64,000 nucleotides of DNA from Deinococcus radiotolerans (GCF_014647435.1 NZ_BMPE01000011.1:1-64000); one strand, 5' to 3'. Counted from the stretch's first letter, positions 1 through 10,157 are shown. Notes: generated by a model from the letters alone, not told the origin. Program-made: numbers and translations.

Positions 1-30
1 CCCCACGGGCTGACTGCAACTCTGCTTCCT

Positions 31-59
31 CACCCCCGACGCCTCCAGCGTCGGGGGTG
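31..59 (+). terminator. Rho-independent terminator of an upstream gene outside the window
   Basis: A perfect 12-bp stem (31-42 with 48-59) closes a 5-base loop and is followed by a T-rich stretch (cgctttgttgt) on the plus strand. It would end a plus-strand transcript entering from the left, isolating the promoter of the next gene. Confidence 0.8.
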
Positions 60-113
60 CGCTTTGTTGTGCCTCCACCTCAACCACTTTCTGAACCGGG
101 TACAATTCCTGGC

Positions 114-368
114 ATGACCACTCCGTTCGAACAGGCCCAGCAGGACGTGCAGATCCTCAGCCGCAAACCCAGCAACGACACCCTCCTGAAGCTGTACGCG
201 CTGTACAAGCAGGGCAGTGCCGGTGACGTGAGCGGCAAACGCCCCGGCGGATTCGATTTCGTCGGCGGCGCCAAGTACGACGCCTGGGAAACCGTGAAGG
301 GTAAAACCCAGGAGGAAGCCCAGGCGGAGTACGTGGCACTCGTGCAGACGCTCAAAACGCAGGACTGA
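114..368 (+). CDS. Acyl-CoA-binding protein (ACBP)
   Basis: This 84-residue protein matches the whole ACBP fold, a four-helix cytoplasmic carrier that binds long-chain acyl-CoA esters. The ACBP signature is visible in the middle: the LYALYKQGSAGDV stretch, then GKRPGGFDFVGGAKYDAWETVKG, which corresponds to the usual YKQAT-GDV, RPG and KAKWDAW motifs. The length equals that of stand-alone ACBPs. I chose the ATG at 114 because TACAAT lies at 101-106, seven bases upstream, which fits a leaderless promoter; an in-frame start at 57 would add 19 residues with no family match. It ends 75 bp before irrE, which has its own -10 box. Confidence 0.9.
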   Translation: MTTPFEQAQQDVQILSRKPSNDTLLKLYALYKQGSAGDVSGKRPGGFDFVGGAKYDAWETVKGKTQEEAQAEYVALVQTLKTQD

Positions 369-443
369 GTGCAACCTCTCGGGGTCCCGGCCGTTGAATG
401 CCGGACGCGCGGCCCCGCGGGCGTTCACGGTAAGCTGGGGGCT

Positions 444-1262
444 GTGAGTGACGCGCCCCCCACCCTGACGCCGGACGTCCTGAGCGGCGCGAAGGCCCGC
501 ATGCGTACCCTGGCCGCCGAGTACGGGGCGGCGCTCCCGGGCCTGGACACGCACAGCCTGATGGTCGGCCTGGACGACGTGCAGCTGACCTTCATGGCCA
601 TGGGTGACCGGGACGGCGCGTACGACCCGGAGCACAAGGTGATCCTGATCAACAGTCAGGTGCGGCCAGAACGGCAGCGCTTCACGCTGGCCCACGAGAT
701 CAGCCACGCCCTGCTGCTGCGCGACGATGACCTGCTGAGCGACCTGCACGACGAGTTCGAGGGTGACCGGCTGGAACAGGTGATCGAGACGCTGTGCAAT
801 GTGGGCGCCGCGGCGCTGCTGATGCCGCAGGGCCTGATCGAGGAGCTCCTGTCCCGCTTCGGCCCGACCGGCCGGGCGCTGGGTGAACTGGCCCGCCGCG
901 CGGACGTGAGCGCCAGCACCGCGCTGTACACCCTGGCTGAGCATACGGCCGCGCCCGTCCTGTACGCTGTGTGCGCCGTGACCCGCCAAGGGGACGACGA
1001 TGAAGAGGGCGGTGGGAAGGCCCTGACAGTCCGCGTGAGCAGCGCCGCGCCCGGCGTGAAGTACAGCCTTCGCGTGGGCACACCTATTCCGGATGATCAC
1101 CCGGCCGCCGTCGCGCTGGACACCCGCCTGCCCATCGCGGAGGACAGCTTCGTGCCGTTCCGCTCGGGCCGGAAGATGCCCGCGCACGTGGACGCCTTCC
1201 CGGACCGGCACCGCGTGATGGTCAGCTTCCACCTGCGCGAGAAGGTCAGAGAAGGCGCATGA
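444..1262 (+). CDS. irrE: Radiation-response metalloprotease IrrE/PprI
   Basis: IrrE (PprI) is the zinc protease that cleaves the repressor DdrO after radiation or desiccation and so switches on the damage-response regulon. The product is 272 residues with an M78-type HEXXH motif (HEISH, about residues 84-88) and the downstream glutamate ligand in QVIETLCN (about residue 115). A helical HTH-like segment follows (about 135-165), and a C-terminal GAF-like sensor part includes the conserved SFVPFRSGRKM stretch. Start: GTG at 444 has TAAGCT at 431-436, a leaderless arrangement; the longer frame opening at 369 is not needed. The stop overlaps the folP start (ATGA), matching the known Deinococcus irrE-folate gene order. 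Recognition is by family resemblance to the D. radiodurans protein. Confidence 0.96.
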   Translation: MSDAPPTLTPDVLSGAKARMRTLAAEYGAALPGLDTHSLMVGLDDVQLTFMAMGDRDGAYDPEHKVILINSQVRPERQRFTLAHEISHALLLRDDDLLSDLHDEFEGDRLEQVIETLCNVGAAALLMPQGLIEELLSRFGPTGRALGELARRADVSASTALYTLAEHTAAPVLYAVCAVTRQGDDDEEGGGKALTVRVSSAAPGVKYSLRVGTPIPDDHPAAVALDTRLPIAEDSFVPFRSGRKMPAHVDAFPDRHRVMVSFHLREKVREGA

Positions 1263-2119
1263 GGCACGCCCTGCACTTCCGGCGCCCGGTCCCCGGTGCG
1301 CACCGAGACGGAGACGGCTGGACGCTGACGTGGGAAGGTGCGGCCGTCATGGGCATCCTGAACGTCACGCCGGACAGCTTCAGTGACGGCGGGCGCCACG
1401 CCGCCCTGGACGCCGCGCTGGCGGCCGCCCGGGCCATGCAGGAGGCGGGCGTGCTGTTCATCGATATTGGCGGTGAGAGCACCCGCCCCGGCGCGCAGCC
1501 CGTCCCCGCACACGAGGAACTGGACCGCGTGCTGCCCGTCATCCGCGCCCTTCAGGGCACGGGGGCCGTGATCAGCGTGGACACCATGAAACCCGAGGTG
1601 GCTGCCGAGACCCTGCGGGCCGGCGCGCACCTGATCAACGACGTGACCGGCCTGCGCGACCCGCAAATGCGCGCCGTCTGCGCTGAGGCCGGGGCGCCCG
1701 CCTGCGTCATGCACATGCAGGGTGAACCGCGCACCATGCAGCGCGACCCGCACTACGACGACGTGGTGCAGGACGTCCACGCGTACCTGCACGCGCAGGC
1801 TCAACAGGCCCTGGCCGCCGGGGTACCTGACGTGATCTTGGACCCCGGCATTGGCTTCGGGAAGACACTGGAGCACAACCTCGCCCTGCTGCGCGCCCTG
1901 CCGGACCTGACGGCCAGTGATCACCCCGTCCTGATTGGCGCGAGCCGCAAACGCCTGATTGACTTCATCGCTCACGTGCCCGACGCGGCCGAGCGCGATC
2001 CCGGCACGCTGGCCCTGCACCTGCATGCCGCCCGGCACGGCGCGGCCATCGTGCGCGCACACGCCGGGGCGGCGCACGTGCAGGCCCTGCGTGTGCAGGC
2101 GGCCCTGAACCCCACCTGA
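1259..2119 (+). CDS. folP: Dihydropteroate synthase
   Basis: Dihydropteroate synthase condenses 6-hydroxymethyl-7,8-dihydropterin pyrophosphate with p-aminobenzoate in folate synthesis. The 286-residue TIM-barrel protein shows both family signatures: MGILNVTPDSFSDGG near residue 30 and DIGGESTRPGA near residue 68. It also has the SVDTMKPEVA, NDVTG, DPGIGFGKT and GASRKRL segments that line the pterin and pABA sites. Its ATG overlaps the irrE stop codon by four bases, so the two are translationally coupled and must share a transcript. folB and folK follow, completing a folate cluster. An N-terminal extension of about 25 residues before the barrel is slightly longer than in E. coli. Confidence 0.96.
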   Translation: MRHALHFRRPVPGAHRDGDGWTLTWEGAAVMGILNVTPDSFSDGGRHAALDAALAAARAMQEAGVLFIDIGGESTRPGAQPVPAHEELDRVLPVIRALQGTGAVISVDTMKPEVAAETLRAGAHLINDVTGLRDPQMRAVCAEAGAPACVMHMQGEPRTMQRDPHYDDVVQDVHAYLHAQAQQALAAGVPDVILDPGIGFGKTLEHNLALLRALPDLTASDHPVLIGASRKRLIDFIAHVPDAAERDPGTLALHLHAARHGAAIVRAHAGAAHVQALRVQAALNPT

Positions 2120-2141
2120 CCCCAGCGCCTACACTCGGGGG

Positions 2142-2525
2142 ATGACGACTGCTGCTCCCCCTTCCAGCCGCGTGGTGCTCCGGGGCCTGGAATTCCACGC
2201 CCGGCACGGCGTATTCGAGACGGAAGCCGTGCTGGGCGCGCGCTTCGTGGTGGACGCCGAACTGCATTACCCCTTCGCGGGCCTGAGTGACAACCTGGCG
2301 GACGCCGTGAACTACGCTGAGGTGTACGCCGCTATTCAGGAGGAGGTCACCGTGCTCAGGCACCAGCTGATCGAGGTGCTGGCCGACCGGATCGCGCGGC
2401 GGCTGCTGGCGGATCAGCCGCGCCTGACGCACGTGACCATACGCGTGCACAAGCCCTTCGCGCCGCTGCCCGGCGTGTTCCGCGACGTGTTCGCCGAACT
2501 GACCCTCGGGCGGGAGGACCGGTGA
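2142..2525 (+). CDS. folB: Dihydroneopterin aldolase
   Basis: FolB converts 7,8-dihydroneopterin to 6-hydroxymethyl-7,8-dihydropterin and glycolaldehyde. The 127-residue protein has the T-fold pattern of the family: RGLEFHARHGVFETEAVLGARFVVDAEL at the start (with the GVF/E substrate contacts), a NYAEVYAAI stretch, and LADRIARRLL before the C-terminal V-KPFAPLPG strand that carries the conserved lysine. TACACT at 2130-2135 lies six bases before the ATG, so folB probably has its own leaderless promoter as well as read-through from irrE-folP. The stop codon overlaps the folK GTG. Confidence 0.93.
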   Translation: MTTAAPPSSRVVLRGLEFHARHGVFETEAVLGARFVVDAELHYPFAGLSDNLADAVNYAEVYAAIQEEVTVLRHQLIEVLADRIARRLLADQPRLTHVTIRVHKPFAPLPGVFRDVFAELTLGREDR

Positions 2526-3046
2526 CCGCCCCGGTCAGCGTGGCGTTCATCGCGCTGGGCGCCAACCTGGGCGAACCCCTGCCGACCCTCCGCTGGGCAG
2601 TCACCCAACTGCGCGCCCTGGGGCAGGTCAAGGCCCTGTCCCGCCTGTACCGCACCGCGCCCGTCGGCGGGCCCGCCGGGCAGCCCGAGTATCTAAACGC
2701 CGCGCTGTGCCTGCACACACCCCTCAGCGCGCGTGACCTGCTGGCCGGCCTGCACGACATCGAGCGCCACGCTGGACGCACCCGCAGCCAGCGCTGGGAG
2801 GCCCGCACCCTCGACCTCGACTTGATCCTGTACGGCCGCCTGACCAGCGACGACCCTACCCTGCTGCTGCCCCACCCGCGCGCCTGGGACCGCGCTTTCG
2901 TGCTGGCCCCTCTGTGCGACCTGCACCCGCAGCTGCCCCACCCCACCACCGGCGAGACCGTCAGCGCCGCCCTGGCCCGCACCGACCGGCAGGGCGTGCA
3001 GGCCCACATGGACGACTGGTTCGACGACTGGTCCCCCGCCGGGTAA
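2522..3046 (+). CDS. folK: 2-amino-4-hydroxy-6-hydroxymethyldihydropteridine pyrophosphokinase
   Basis: HPPK transfers pyrophosphate from ATP to 6-hydroxymethyl-7,8-dihydropterin, making the substrate of FolP. The 174-residue product starts with the typical FIALGANLGEPLPTL strand-loop. It then shows SRLYRTAPVGGPAGQPEYLNAAL (pterin loop), RTRSQRWEARTLDLDLILYG (metal-binding DLDL aspartates) and LPHPRAWDRAFVLAPL, which together make the PROSITE HPPK pattern. The GTG start overlaps the folB stop (GTGA), so translation is coupled. folP, folB and folK side by side supply three consecutive dihydropteroate steps; folE is not in the window. Confidence 0.94.
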   Translation: MTAPVSVAFIALGANLGEPLPTLRWAVTQLRALGQVKALSRLYRTAPVGGPAGQPEYLNAALCLHTPLSARDLLAGLHDIERHAGRTRSQRWEARTLDLDLILYGRLTSDDPTLLLPHPRAWDRAFVLAPLCDLHPQLPHPTTGETVSAALARTDRQGVQAHMDDWFDDWSPAG

Positions 3047-3106
3047 CCGCACTGTCCCGCGTCCCACCCTTCCCCGGGCACGCGGGACGCTATGCTGAGC
3101 GGCGAC

Positions 3107-3601
3107 ATGAGCACGCACACCACATCCACCAGCCACGGAGGCGCTGGCCGCGCGCTGCTGTGGGTTGCCATCCTGCTGACCCTGGCCCTCCTGAGCTTCG
3201 TGACCGCCACCGCCGTCCGTCACAACCCCATCAACAGTGACCGGGCCGCCAACGGCGTCAGCAAGTACCGCTTCATCGAGGAATGCAAGGAGCTGGCGCA
3301 TGACAGCGAGCAGCTCACGGTGGGCGCGATGGGCCAGACCATCCCCCTGAAGACCCTGGTCGAGCAGAGCAGCCCCCTGAAAGCCGGGGATGAGATTCAC
3401 GCCACGCTGGAAGCCACCTCTGCCGAGATCGTGAAGGCCACCCAGACCGTCGAGGGCGGCGGCTGGACCCTCACCGCGCCCGCCACCATCGCCATCCAGA
3501 ACGGCGCGAACGTCAAGACCCTGGGCCAGCTGCCCCTGGCCTGCGCGCACGACAAGAAGACCGGCAAGACCACCGCCACCCTGAACCTCCCCGGCCAGTA
3601 A
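3107..3601 (+). CDS. Membrane-anchored protein of unknown function
   Basis: I do not recognise a family. The 164-residue product has a short hydrophilic N-terminus, one strong membrane segment at about residues 14-36 (ALLWVAILLTLALLSFVTATAV) and a roughly 125-residue polar domain probably outside the cytoplasm. Two cysteines (in EECKELAH and LPLACAHD) could form a disulfide. The domain ends with a beta-rich stretch (GGWTLTAPATIAIQNG). I chose ATG 3107 because TATGCT at 3091-3096 is a plausible -10 box; the upstream ATG at 3092 lies inside that box. A strong terminator follows directly. It is a single-gene unit after folK. Confidence 0.6.
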   Translation: MSTHTTSTSHGGAGRALLWVAILLTLALLSFVTATAVRHNPINSDRAANGVSKYRFIEECKELAHDSEQLTVGAMGQTIPLKTLVEQSSPLKAGDEIHATLEATSAEIVKATQTVEGGGWTLTAPATIAIQNGANVKTLGQLPLACAHDKKTGKTTATLNLPGQ

Positions 3602-3611
3602 GCGGCACACA

Positions 3612-3647
3612 GGAAGGCCCCAGCTGGTGTGTCGGCTGGGGCCTTCC
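3612..3647. terminator. Bidirectional terminator between convergent genes
   Basis: A perfect 13-bp stem (3612-3624 with 3635-3647) with a 10-base loop lies between the plus-strand gene ending at 3601 and the minus-strand gene ending at 3661. T-tracts are weak on both sides, as is common in GC-rich Deinococcus DNA. Confidence 0.75.
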
Positions 3648-3660
3648 CGCTGCCTTGCCG

Positions 3661-3975
3661 TTACATCACAACGTCCAGCCCGCTGAGGCACTCCTCGGCA
3701 ATCGCGCGGGCCAGCGGATCACGCGTACTGCGGGCGTAACTGACGCCCAGCTGCAGGTGCCGCTGCCCGTCCGGGCCGCCCAGCAGCTCCAGCGTCTGGA
3801 AGAACGCCAGGTGCGTGTGCGCCAGCAGCACGTCCCGCGTCCGCTCGGGCGGCAGGACGCTCAGGAGCTCCAGCGCCTCGCGGTACAGGCGCAGCGCGCG
3901 GCCCTGATCGCCCTCCACGGCACTCTCCCGCCCCAGTTGCAGGGCGCGGGCGGCCGACAGGTAATCACTGCGCAT
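3661..3975 (-). CDS. Small helical (TPR-like) protein of unknown function
   Basis: The 104-residue product is almost wholly helical and looks like a short tetratricopeptide-type array. Alternating helices carry small residues at TPR positions: LSAARALQLGRESAVEGDQGRALRLYREALELL, then RDVLLAHTHLAFFQTLELLGG, then HLQLGVSYARSTRDPLARAIAEECL. TPR folds usually hold partner proteins, so a scaffold role is likely but the partner is unknown. ATG 3975 is preferred because TAGAAT sits on the minus strand at 3983-3988, seven bases upstream; the reading frame open to 4041 runs into an inverted-repeat element. Confidence 0.6.
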   Translation of the reverse strand: MRSDYLSAARALQLGRESAVEGDQGRALRLYREALELLSVLPPERTRDVLLAHTHLAFFQTLELLGGPDGQRHLQLGVSYARSTRDPLARAIAEECLSGLDVVM

Positions 3976-4013
3976 GCCGGGGATTCTACCGTGCGGGCAG
4001 CGCAGGACGGCGC

Positions 4014-4147
4014 ATACGGACTCCGGTGGAACGGTTTGCAAAACCTTTCCACCCGAGCGGAGCGAGCAGGAGCGAAACGGGTTCCGGTCGTGGAGTGGGC
4101 AACCCGGTGTGGTTCCGGGTTGTCAACGAAACAAACGGAATCCGTAT
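4014..4147. repeat. 134-bp element with terminal inverted repeats (MITE-like)
   Basis: The ends are 12-bp near-perfect inverted repeats: ATACGGACTCCG at 4014-4025 and CGGAATCCGTAT at 4136-4147 (11 of 12 pair). Inside are two further dyads: GGTTTGCAAAACC around 4033, and a 7-bp stem AACCCGG/CCGGGTT with a TGTGGTT loop at 4101-4121. The right end touches the stop codon of the yraN-like gene, so the element sits exactly at a gene end. There is no coding frame with a start signal. This matches a non-autonomous miniature element or one of the small intergenic repeats known from Deinococcus genomes; the family was not confirmed. Confidence 0.65.
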
Positions 4148-4488
4148 CACTCGACCGCGTGCAGGCTCAGTGTGCCAGCCCCGGCGCTGCCGTCAATGGT
4201 CAGCACCTCCAGGCGGCAGGGGAGATCATCACGCCCCAGTTCACGCGTCAGGTAGGTCAGCGCGGCCCGGTGCATCAGCGCCAGCTTGCGCGGCGTGACG
4301 GACTCCGCCGCACTGCCAAAGCGCGCCGAGCGGCGCTGGCGGACCTCCGTGAACACCAGCGTCCCGCCCGGCTCGCGCGACACCACGTCGATCTCACCAC
4401 CGGGAATCCGGTAGTTGCGGGCCAGGATCTCGCGCCCCAGCCCGGTCAGGAACGCGGCGGCACGGTCCTCGGCCTGCGCGCCCTTCAT
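4147..4488 (-). CDS. UPF0102 (YraN) family nuclease-like protein
   Basis: The 113-residue protein is a member of UPF0102/YraN, a small restriction-endonuclease-like fold linked to DNA processing though its substrate is not settled. The family core is clear: an N-terminal helix ([22 protein letters not shown]), [10 protein letters not shown] with the metal-binding Glu-x-Asp, [15 protein letters not shown] with the E-x-K/R motif (here EVR), and a C-terminal helix ending RLEVLTIDG. Arginine replaces the usual lysine of EVK. It starts 13 bp after the HAD gene stops and is the last gene of a dsRBD-HAD-yraN minus-strand operon. Its stop codon borders the 134-bp inverted-repeat element. Confidence 0.85.
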   Translation of the reverse strand: MKGAQAEDRAAAFLTGLGREILARNYRIPGGEIDVVSREPGGTLVFTEVRQRRSARFGSAAESVTPRKLALMHRAALTYLTRELGRDDLPCRLEVLTIDGSAGAGTLSLHAVE

Positions 4489-4501
4489 GCCGCTGGCCCG
4501 C

Positions 4502-5173
4502 TCAGTTCAGCCACGCCGCCCAGCCCGTGAAGTCCGGCACGGCCAGCGCCGCGCCCGCCGCGAGCAGGGCCGACTCCGGCGCGGTGGTCGTCAGGGCCAC
4601 CACCCGGCAGCCCGCCCCGGCCGCGCTGCGCACGCCGTTCACGGCGTCCTCGTGCGCGAGGCAGTCGGCGGGATTCAGGCCCAGCCGCTGCGCGCCCAGC
4701 AGGAACGGCTCCGGGTGAGGTTTGCCGCGCGTGACGTCCTCACCCAGCACCCGCGTCACGAAGCGCGGCCCGAAACCCAGCTGCTCCATGCCGAACGCCA
4801 CGTTCACCGCGTCGGCACTCGTGACCAGCGAGAAGGGAATCCCGCGCCCGTCGAGCGCGTCCAGGTAGTCGCTCAGGCCCGCCACCTCGCGCAGCGCGCC
4901 CGCCGCCAGGGACCGGTAGCGGCCCTCCTTCGCGTCGTGAAAGCGGGCGGCCAGCGCCTCGTCCGGGTAGGTGCCGGTCAGGCGCTCGATGATCTCCGGG
5001 TTGCGGCCCCCGTCCACCTTGTGATCCAGGTCGTCCTCTGACAGGTTCAGGCCCAGCACCTCCAAGGCCACCTCCTGCCACGCCTGCCGGTGAAAGGCGT
5101 TGTTTGCGGTCAGGACGCCGTCCATGTCGAACAGCACCCCGGCGGGCCGCCACGGCCACTCCCGCCCGCTCAT
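4502..5173 (-). CDS. HAD-superfamily phosphatase/phosphomutase (beta-PGM-like)
   Basis: This 223-residue protein belongs to the HAD superfamily, which uses a phospho-aspartate intermediate. Motif I is [10 protein letters not shown] near residue 15, motif II is the SLVTSA stretch near residue 118, motif III is the lysine in GKPHPEPF, and motif IV is [11 protein letters not shown]. The helical cap between motifs I and II ([30 protein letters not shown]) resembles beta-phosphoglucomutase and related sugar-phosphate phosphatases. The substrate cannot be read from sequence. Its ATG overlaps the stop of the dsRBD gene by four bases, so the two are coupled. Confidence 0.88.
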   Translation of the reverse strand: MSGREWPWRPAGVLFDMDGVLTANNAFHRQAWQEVALEVLGLNLSEDDLDHKVDGGRNPEIIERLTGTYPDEALAARFHDAKEGRYRSLAAGALREVAGLSDYLDALDGRGIPFSLVTSADAVNVAFGMEQLGFGPRFVTRVLGEDVTRGKPHPEPFLLGAQRLGLNPADCLAHEDAVNGVRSAAGAGCRVVALTTTAPESALLAAGAALAVPDFTGWAAWLN

Positions 5174-5586
5174 AGGGGGTCTGGCCCGTGGCCGAGATCC
5201 AGCAGCAGCTCGCGGTACAGGCGGCCCGCGTCGCGGCGCACGTCGTCCAGCGTGGCGTCCTCGTCCGCGAACTCCGTGGCGGTCTCCAGCGCGGCCTCCA
5301 GCACCCCGGCGTAGATCGGCCAGCGACCCGCAGGGGCCTCGTCGAGCACCTCCTCGGTGTCCGCCATCGGCTCGCCGTCGAGCACGCGCAGCGCCGAATC
5401 CGCCGCCGCCCGCTCGGCGTCCTTGCGGCTGCGGCCCGAGCCGCCCTCGCCCAGCGCCTCCCCGCCGATCCGCACCGTCACGTGGAACGTCCGCTGGTGG
5501 GGCGGACCGTCGGACGACACCTCGAATTCCGGCGCGCCCAGGCCCAAGCTCAGGGCGCGCGCGATCAGGTCACCTTTCGCGTTCAT
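5170..5586 (-). CDS. Stand-alone double-stranded RNA-binding domain protein
   Basis: The 138-residue product starts with a dsRNA-binding domain (about residues 1-70). It contains helix 1 ([27 protein letters not shown]), the strand run [20 protein letters not shown], and the helix-2 RNA-phosphate contacts [17 protein letters not shown], as in the C-terminal domain of RNase III. There is no nuclease domain. The remaining 65 residues are acidic and helical with no recognised family. AGCCTA at 5594-5599 gives a minus-strand TAGGCT box seven bases upstream of ATG, so the gene is probably leaderless. It is first in an operon with the HAD and YraN-like genes, and diverges from the next gene across 30 bp. 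Confidence 0.8.
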   Translation of the reverse strand: MNAKGDLIARALSLGLGAPEFEVSSDGPPHQRTFHVTVRIGGEALGEGGSGRSRKDAERAAADSALRVLDGEPMADTEEVLDEAPAGRWPIYAGVLEAALETATEFADEDATLDDVRRDAGRLYRELLLDLGHGPDPL

Positions 5587-5616
5587 GCACCCCAGCCTAC
5601 CCGCTACGCTGAAGGC

Positions 5617-6093
5617 ATGCGCCTCCCGACCCTCCTGCTGCCCCTGCTGCTCGGCGCGGCCCTCGCCGCCCCCGCCCCCACACCCGTCCAGCCGGGGCAG
5701 ACCTGGACGCTGAGCGCCACCACCTTCGACGGCGAGGTGCTGAGCACGGCCCTGCGCCTGACCGCTGTGCCGCCCGCCCCCACTGCGCCCGGCACCTACC
5801 GCGCCGACCGGGGCAGCCTGCTGCTCGATGCGACCGCCGACACGCTGATCGCCCTGGACCTGAAAGACGCCCGCGAGGGCGGCCTGGGCCTCGCCTGCGT
5901 GCTGCGCCTGAGCACCCTGGGCCAGCCCGGCGCAACCGGTGTGCTCGCCAGCGGCCCCCTGAGCGACCTGCCCGCCGCACTGGCACGCGCCCTGGCCGTT
6001 CTGGACGTGACCCGCACGCCGCAGGAACAGGCCGACGCCGCGCGCGAACTGCGCCTGGGCCAGTGCACCCTGACGCTGGCCCCCACGCCCTGA
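5617..6093 (+). CDS. Small secreted protein, PGQTW family
   Basis: A 158-residue exported protein of unknown function. It has an n/h-region signal peptide ([18 protein letters not shown], cleavage near APA). The mature part opens with [19 protein letters not shown] and ends with [11 protein letters not shown], with a single internal and a single terminal cysteine that could pair. The same start and end motifs occur in the gene at 7516-8022, and a weaker form in the lipoprotein at 17151-17612, so these are probably paralogues. TACGCT at 5605-5610 lies six bases before the ATG (leaderless). The uracil permease follows after 113 bp, but nothing shows a functional tie. Confidence 0.7.
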   Translation: MRLPTLLLPLLLGAALAAPAPTPVQPGQTWTLSATTFDGEVLSTALRLTAVPPAPTAPGTYRADRGSLLLDATADTLIALDLKDAREGGLGLACVLRLSTLGQPGATGVLASGPLSDLPAALARALAVLDVTRTPQEQADAARELRLGQCTLTLAPTP

Positions 6094-6206
6094 CCGGTTG
6101 CCCACCCGCCGCACGGCAGGTGCGCTACCCTGAATCCCCGGAGCAACGCCGCCCCCACCCGCCCACGCGTGCGGGTACCGACCCATGCCCTCTGGAGGCC
6201 CCCGCC

Positions 6207-7448
6207 GTGACCCTGAACCCCACCCGCCCCAGCGCCCGCCAGATCGTGCTGGGCCTGCAACACTCCATCGCCATGTTCGGCGCGACCGTCCTGGTCCCCA
6301 TCCTGGTCGGCCTGTCCCCCAGCGTCGCGCTGTTCGGCGCGGGCGTCGCCACGCTGCTGTTCCACCTGCTCACGCGCGGACAGGTCCCGATCTTCCTGGG
6401 CAGCTCGTTCGCGTTCATCGCCCCGACCGCGCTGGTCGTCAAGGAATTCGGCCCTGCCGCCGCCGGGGGCGGCCTGATCGCCGCCGGGGCCATGTACCTG
6501 CTGTTCAGCGGCCTCGTGAAACTCCTCGGCGTAGGTCGCCTGCTGCGGGTGTTCCCGCCCGTCGTGACCGGCCCCGTCATCATCGTGATCGGCCTGGGCC
6601 TCAGCAGCGTCGCCGTGAACCAGGCCAAGACGAACTGGTGGCTGGCCCTCGTCACGCTGGCCGCCGCCGTCATCGCCAGCATCTACGGGAAGGGCCTGTT
6701 CCGCATGATTCCCATCCTGGTCGGCGTCGTCACCGGGTACGTCGTGTCCCTCCTGACCGGGCAGGTCAGCCCGGACGGCCTGAACGCCATCGCCGCCGCG
6801 CCCCTGCTGGGCCTCCCGGACTTCCACGCGCCCACCCTGGACTGGCGGGCCGTGGCGATCATCGCGCCCGTCGCGGTCGTCACGTTCATCGAACACGTCG
6901 GGGACGTCATCGTGAACGGCCGCGTCGTCGGGAAGAACTTCCTCGAGAACCCCGGCCTGAGCCGCACCCTCCTCGCCGACGGCCTGGCGAACATGAGCAG
7001 CGCCGCGCTCGGCGGACCCGCCGCCACCACCTACGCCGAGAACACCGGCGTCCTCGCCCTCACCCGCGTGTACGACCCGCGCGTCCTCCAGATCGGCGCG
7101 GTGTTCGCCGTCCTGTTCGGCTGCTCCCCGAAACTCGCCGCGGTGCTCAAAAGCCTCCCGCAGGGCGTGCTGGGCGGCGTGAGCATCCTGCTGTTCGGCA
7201 TGATCGCCAGCGTCGGCATCCGCACCCTCAGTGAGGCGCGGATCGACTTCGCGCACAGCCGCAACCTCATCATCGTGTCCCTGATCCTCGTGCTGGGCCT
7301 CGGCGGCGCCGCGTTCCCCATCAGCGTCGCGGGCACCAGCCTCGAACTGCACGGCATGGCCCTCGCCGCCCTCGTCGGCATCGTCGCGAACCTGATCCTG
7401 CCCGCGCAGACACCCGAACCGGATGAACCCGAACGCACCCTGCACTGA
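6207..7448 (+). CDS. uraA: Uracil permease (NCS2 family)
   Basis: UraA is an inner-membrane proton symporter that takes up uracil. The 413-residue protein has about 14 hydrophobic segments and the NCS2 landmarks. These are [18 protein letters not shown] near the N-terminus, [11 protein letters not shown], the TFIEHVGD segment with the substrate-binding glutamate, and [14 protein letters not shown], whose glutamate also lines the site. These match UraA more closely than xanthine permeases. I chose GTG 6207 since TGGAGG lies at 6193-6198; upstream in-frame codons encode a Pro/Arg-rich tract without membrane character. TACCCT at 6125-6130 could be its -10 box, giving an 80-base leader with no attenuator seen. 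Confidence 0.92.
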   Translation: MTLNPTRPSARQIVLGLQHSIAMFGATVLVPILVGLSPSVALFGAGVATLLFHLLTRGQVPIFLGSSFAFIAPTALVVKEFGPAAAGGGLIAAGAMYLLFSGLVKLLGVGRLLRVFPPVVTGPVIIVIGLGLSSVAVNQAKTNWWLALVTLAAAVIASIYGKGLFRMIPILVGVVTGYVVSLLTGQVSPDGLNAIAAAPLLGLPDFHAPTLDWRAVAIIAPVAVVTFIEHVGDVIVNGRVVGKNFLENPGLSRTLLADGLANMSSAALGGPAATTYAENTGVLALTRVYDPRVLQIGAVFAVLFGCSPKLAAVLKSLPQGVLGGVSILLFGMIASVGIRTLSEARIDFAHSRNLIIVSLILVLGLGGAAFPISVAGTSLELHGMALAALVGIVANLILPAQTPEPDEPERTLH

Positions 7449-7515
7449 AGCGCGGCTCGCCCCGGCCTGTCACCTGAGGCAGCGAGCCGGGGCGCGCGTT
7501 GTTAGGCTCGGCCTC

Positions 7516-8022
7516 ATGACACGACACCTCGTGCTGGCCGCCCTGCTGACCCTCACGCCCCTCGCCCACGCCGGCAGCGGCAACGCGGCCCCGCGCGCGG
7601 TCACGCCCTTCGGCGTACCGGCCAACGCCCTCATCCGGCCCGGACAGACCTGGGTACTGGGCGGCGTCACGGTCAGCGGTGAACGTATCCGCCGCGAAAC
7701 GACACTCGGCGCCTACGCCCGGCCTCAGGGAGCCGGCTGGGATTTCGGATCGCCGCTCGGCATCTTCAGCTGGCAGCCCAAGATCCGCACCGTCGTCGTC
7801 GAGGACATGACCGACGAGAGCGACATTCAGCTGTGCATTGCCATCGAGGAGCAACGGGGTGCGCGCGGCGTCCTCATCAGCGGCACCGACGAGCAGATCG
7901 ATCTGCTGATCGGGCGCATCAACGCGGCAATCATGAACCCCGGCACGCCCGACCAGCTCATTCAGGACGTCCGCACCGCTGGCGTGAACGCCGGCACCTG
8001 CACCCTCACCCTCAAACGCTGA
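7516..8022 (+). CDS. Small secreted protein, PGQTW family
   Basis: A 168-residue exported protein of unknown function, with signal peptide MTRHLVLAALLTLTPLAHAG. The mature part has IRPGQTWVLGGVTVSGER near its start and AGTCTLTLKR at the end, the same frame as the protein at 5617-6093 (PGQTW... and GQCTLTL). Between these it has a predicted alpha/beta part (VVVEDMTDESDIQLCIAIEEQ, GVLISGTDEQIDLLIGRINAAI) and two cysteines. TAGGCT at 7503-7508 stands seven bases before the ATG (leaderless). The uracil permease lies between the two relatives. It ends at a bidirectional terminator facing uvrB. Confidence 0.7.
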   Translation: MTRHLVLAALLTLTPLAHAGSGNAAPRAVTPFGVPANALIRPGQTWVLGGVTVSGERIRRETTLGAYARPQGAGWDFGSPLGIFSWQPKIRTVVVEDMTDESDIQLCIAIEEQRGARGVLISGTDEQIDLLIGRINAAIMNPGTPDQLIQDVRTAGVNAGTCTLTLKR

Positions 8023-8034
8023 ACGCACGAGGCG

Positions 8035-8065
8035 GCGGGCCACCTCCTGATCAAGGTTGGCCCGC
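8035..8065. terminator. Bidirectional terminator facing uvrB
   Basis: An 8-bp GC stem (GCGGGCCA at 8035-8042 with TGGCCCGC at 8058-8065) lies between the convergent ends of the secreted-protein gene and uvrB, followed by CTCTT on the plus strand. Confidence 0.6.
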
Positions 8066-8082
8066 CTCTTCATGACAGTCGG

Positions 8083-10098
<2,016 letters not shown>

Positions 10099-10157
10099 GG
10101 AACCTCCAGAAGCAGGTGGGGAAGGGGAGAGTGGGCGCAGCCCGAACGAATCTCCGT

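Noticed and set aside
3092..3106. An earlier ATG start for the membrane-anchored protein gene at 3107.
   Set aside because: This ATG lies inside the TATGCT box that is better explained as the -10 element.
5796..7445. A 549-codon frame opposite the uracil permease gene, and similar long frames opposite other genes (for example 18285-19226 and 21871-23733).
   Set aside because: High GC content makes antisense frames run open; these have no start signals and are low-complexity in Gly, Gln, His and Arg.
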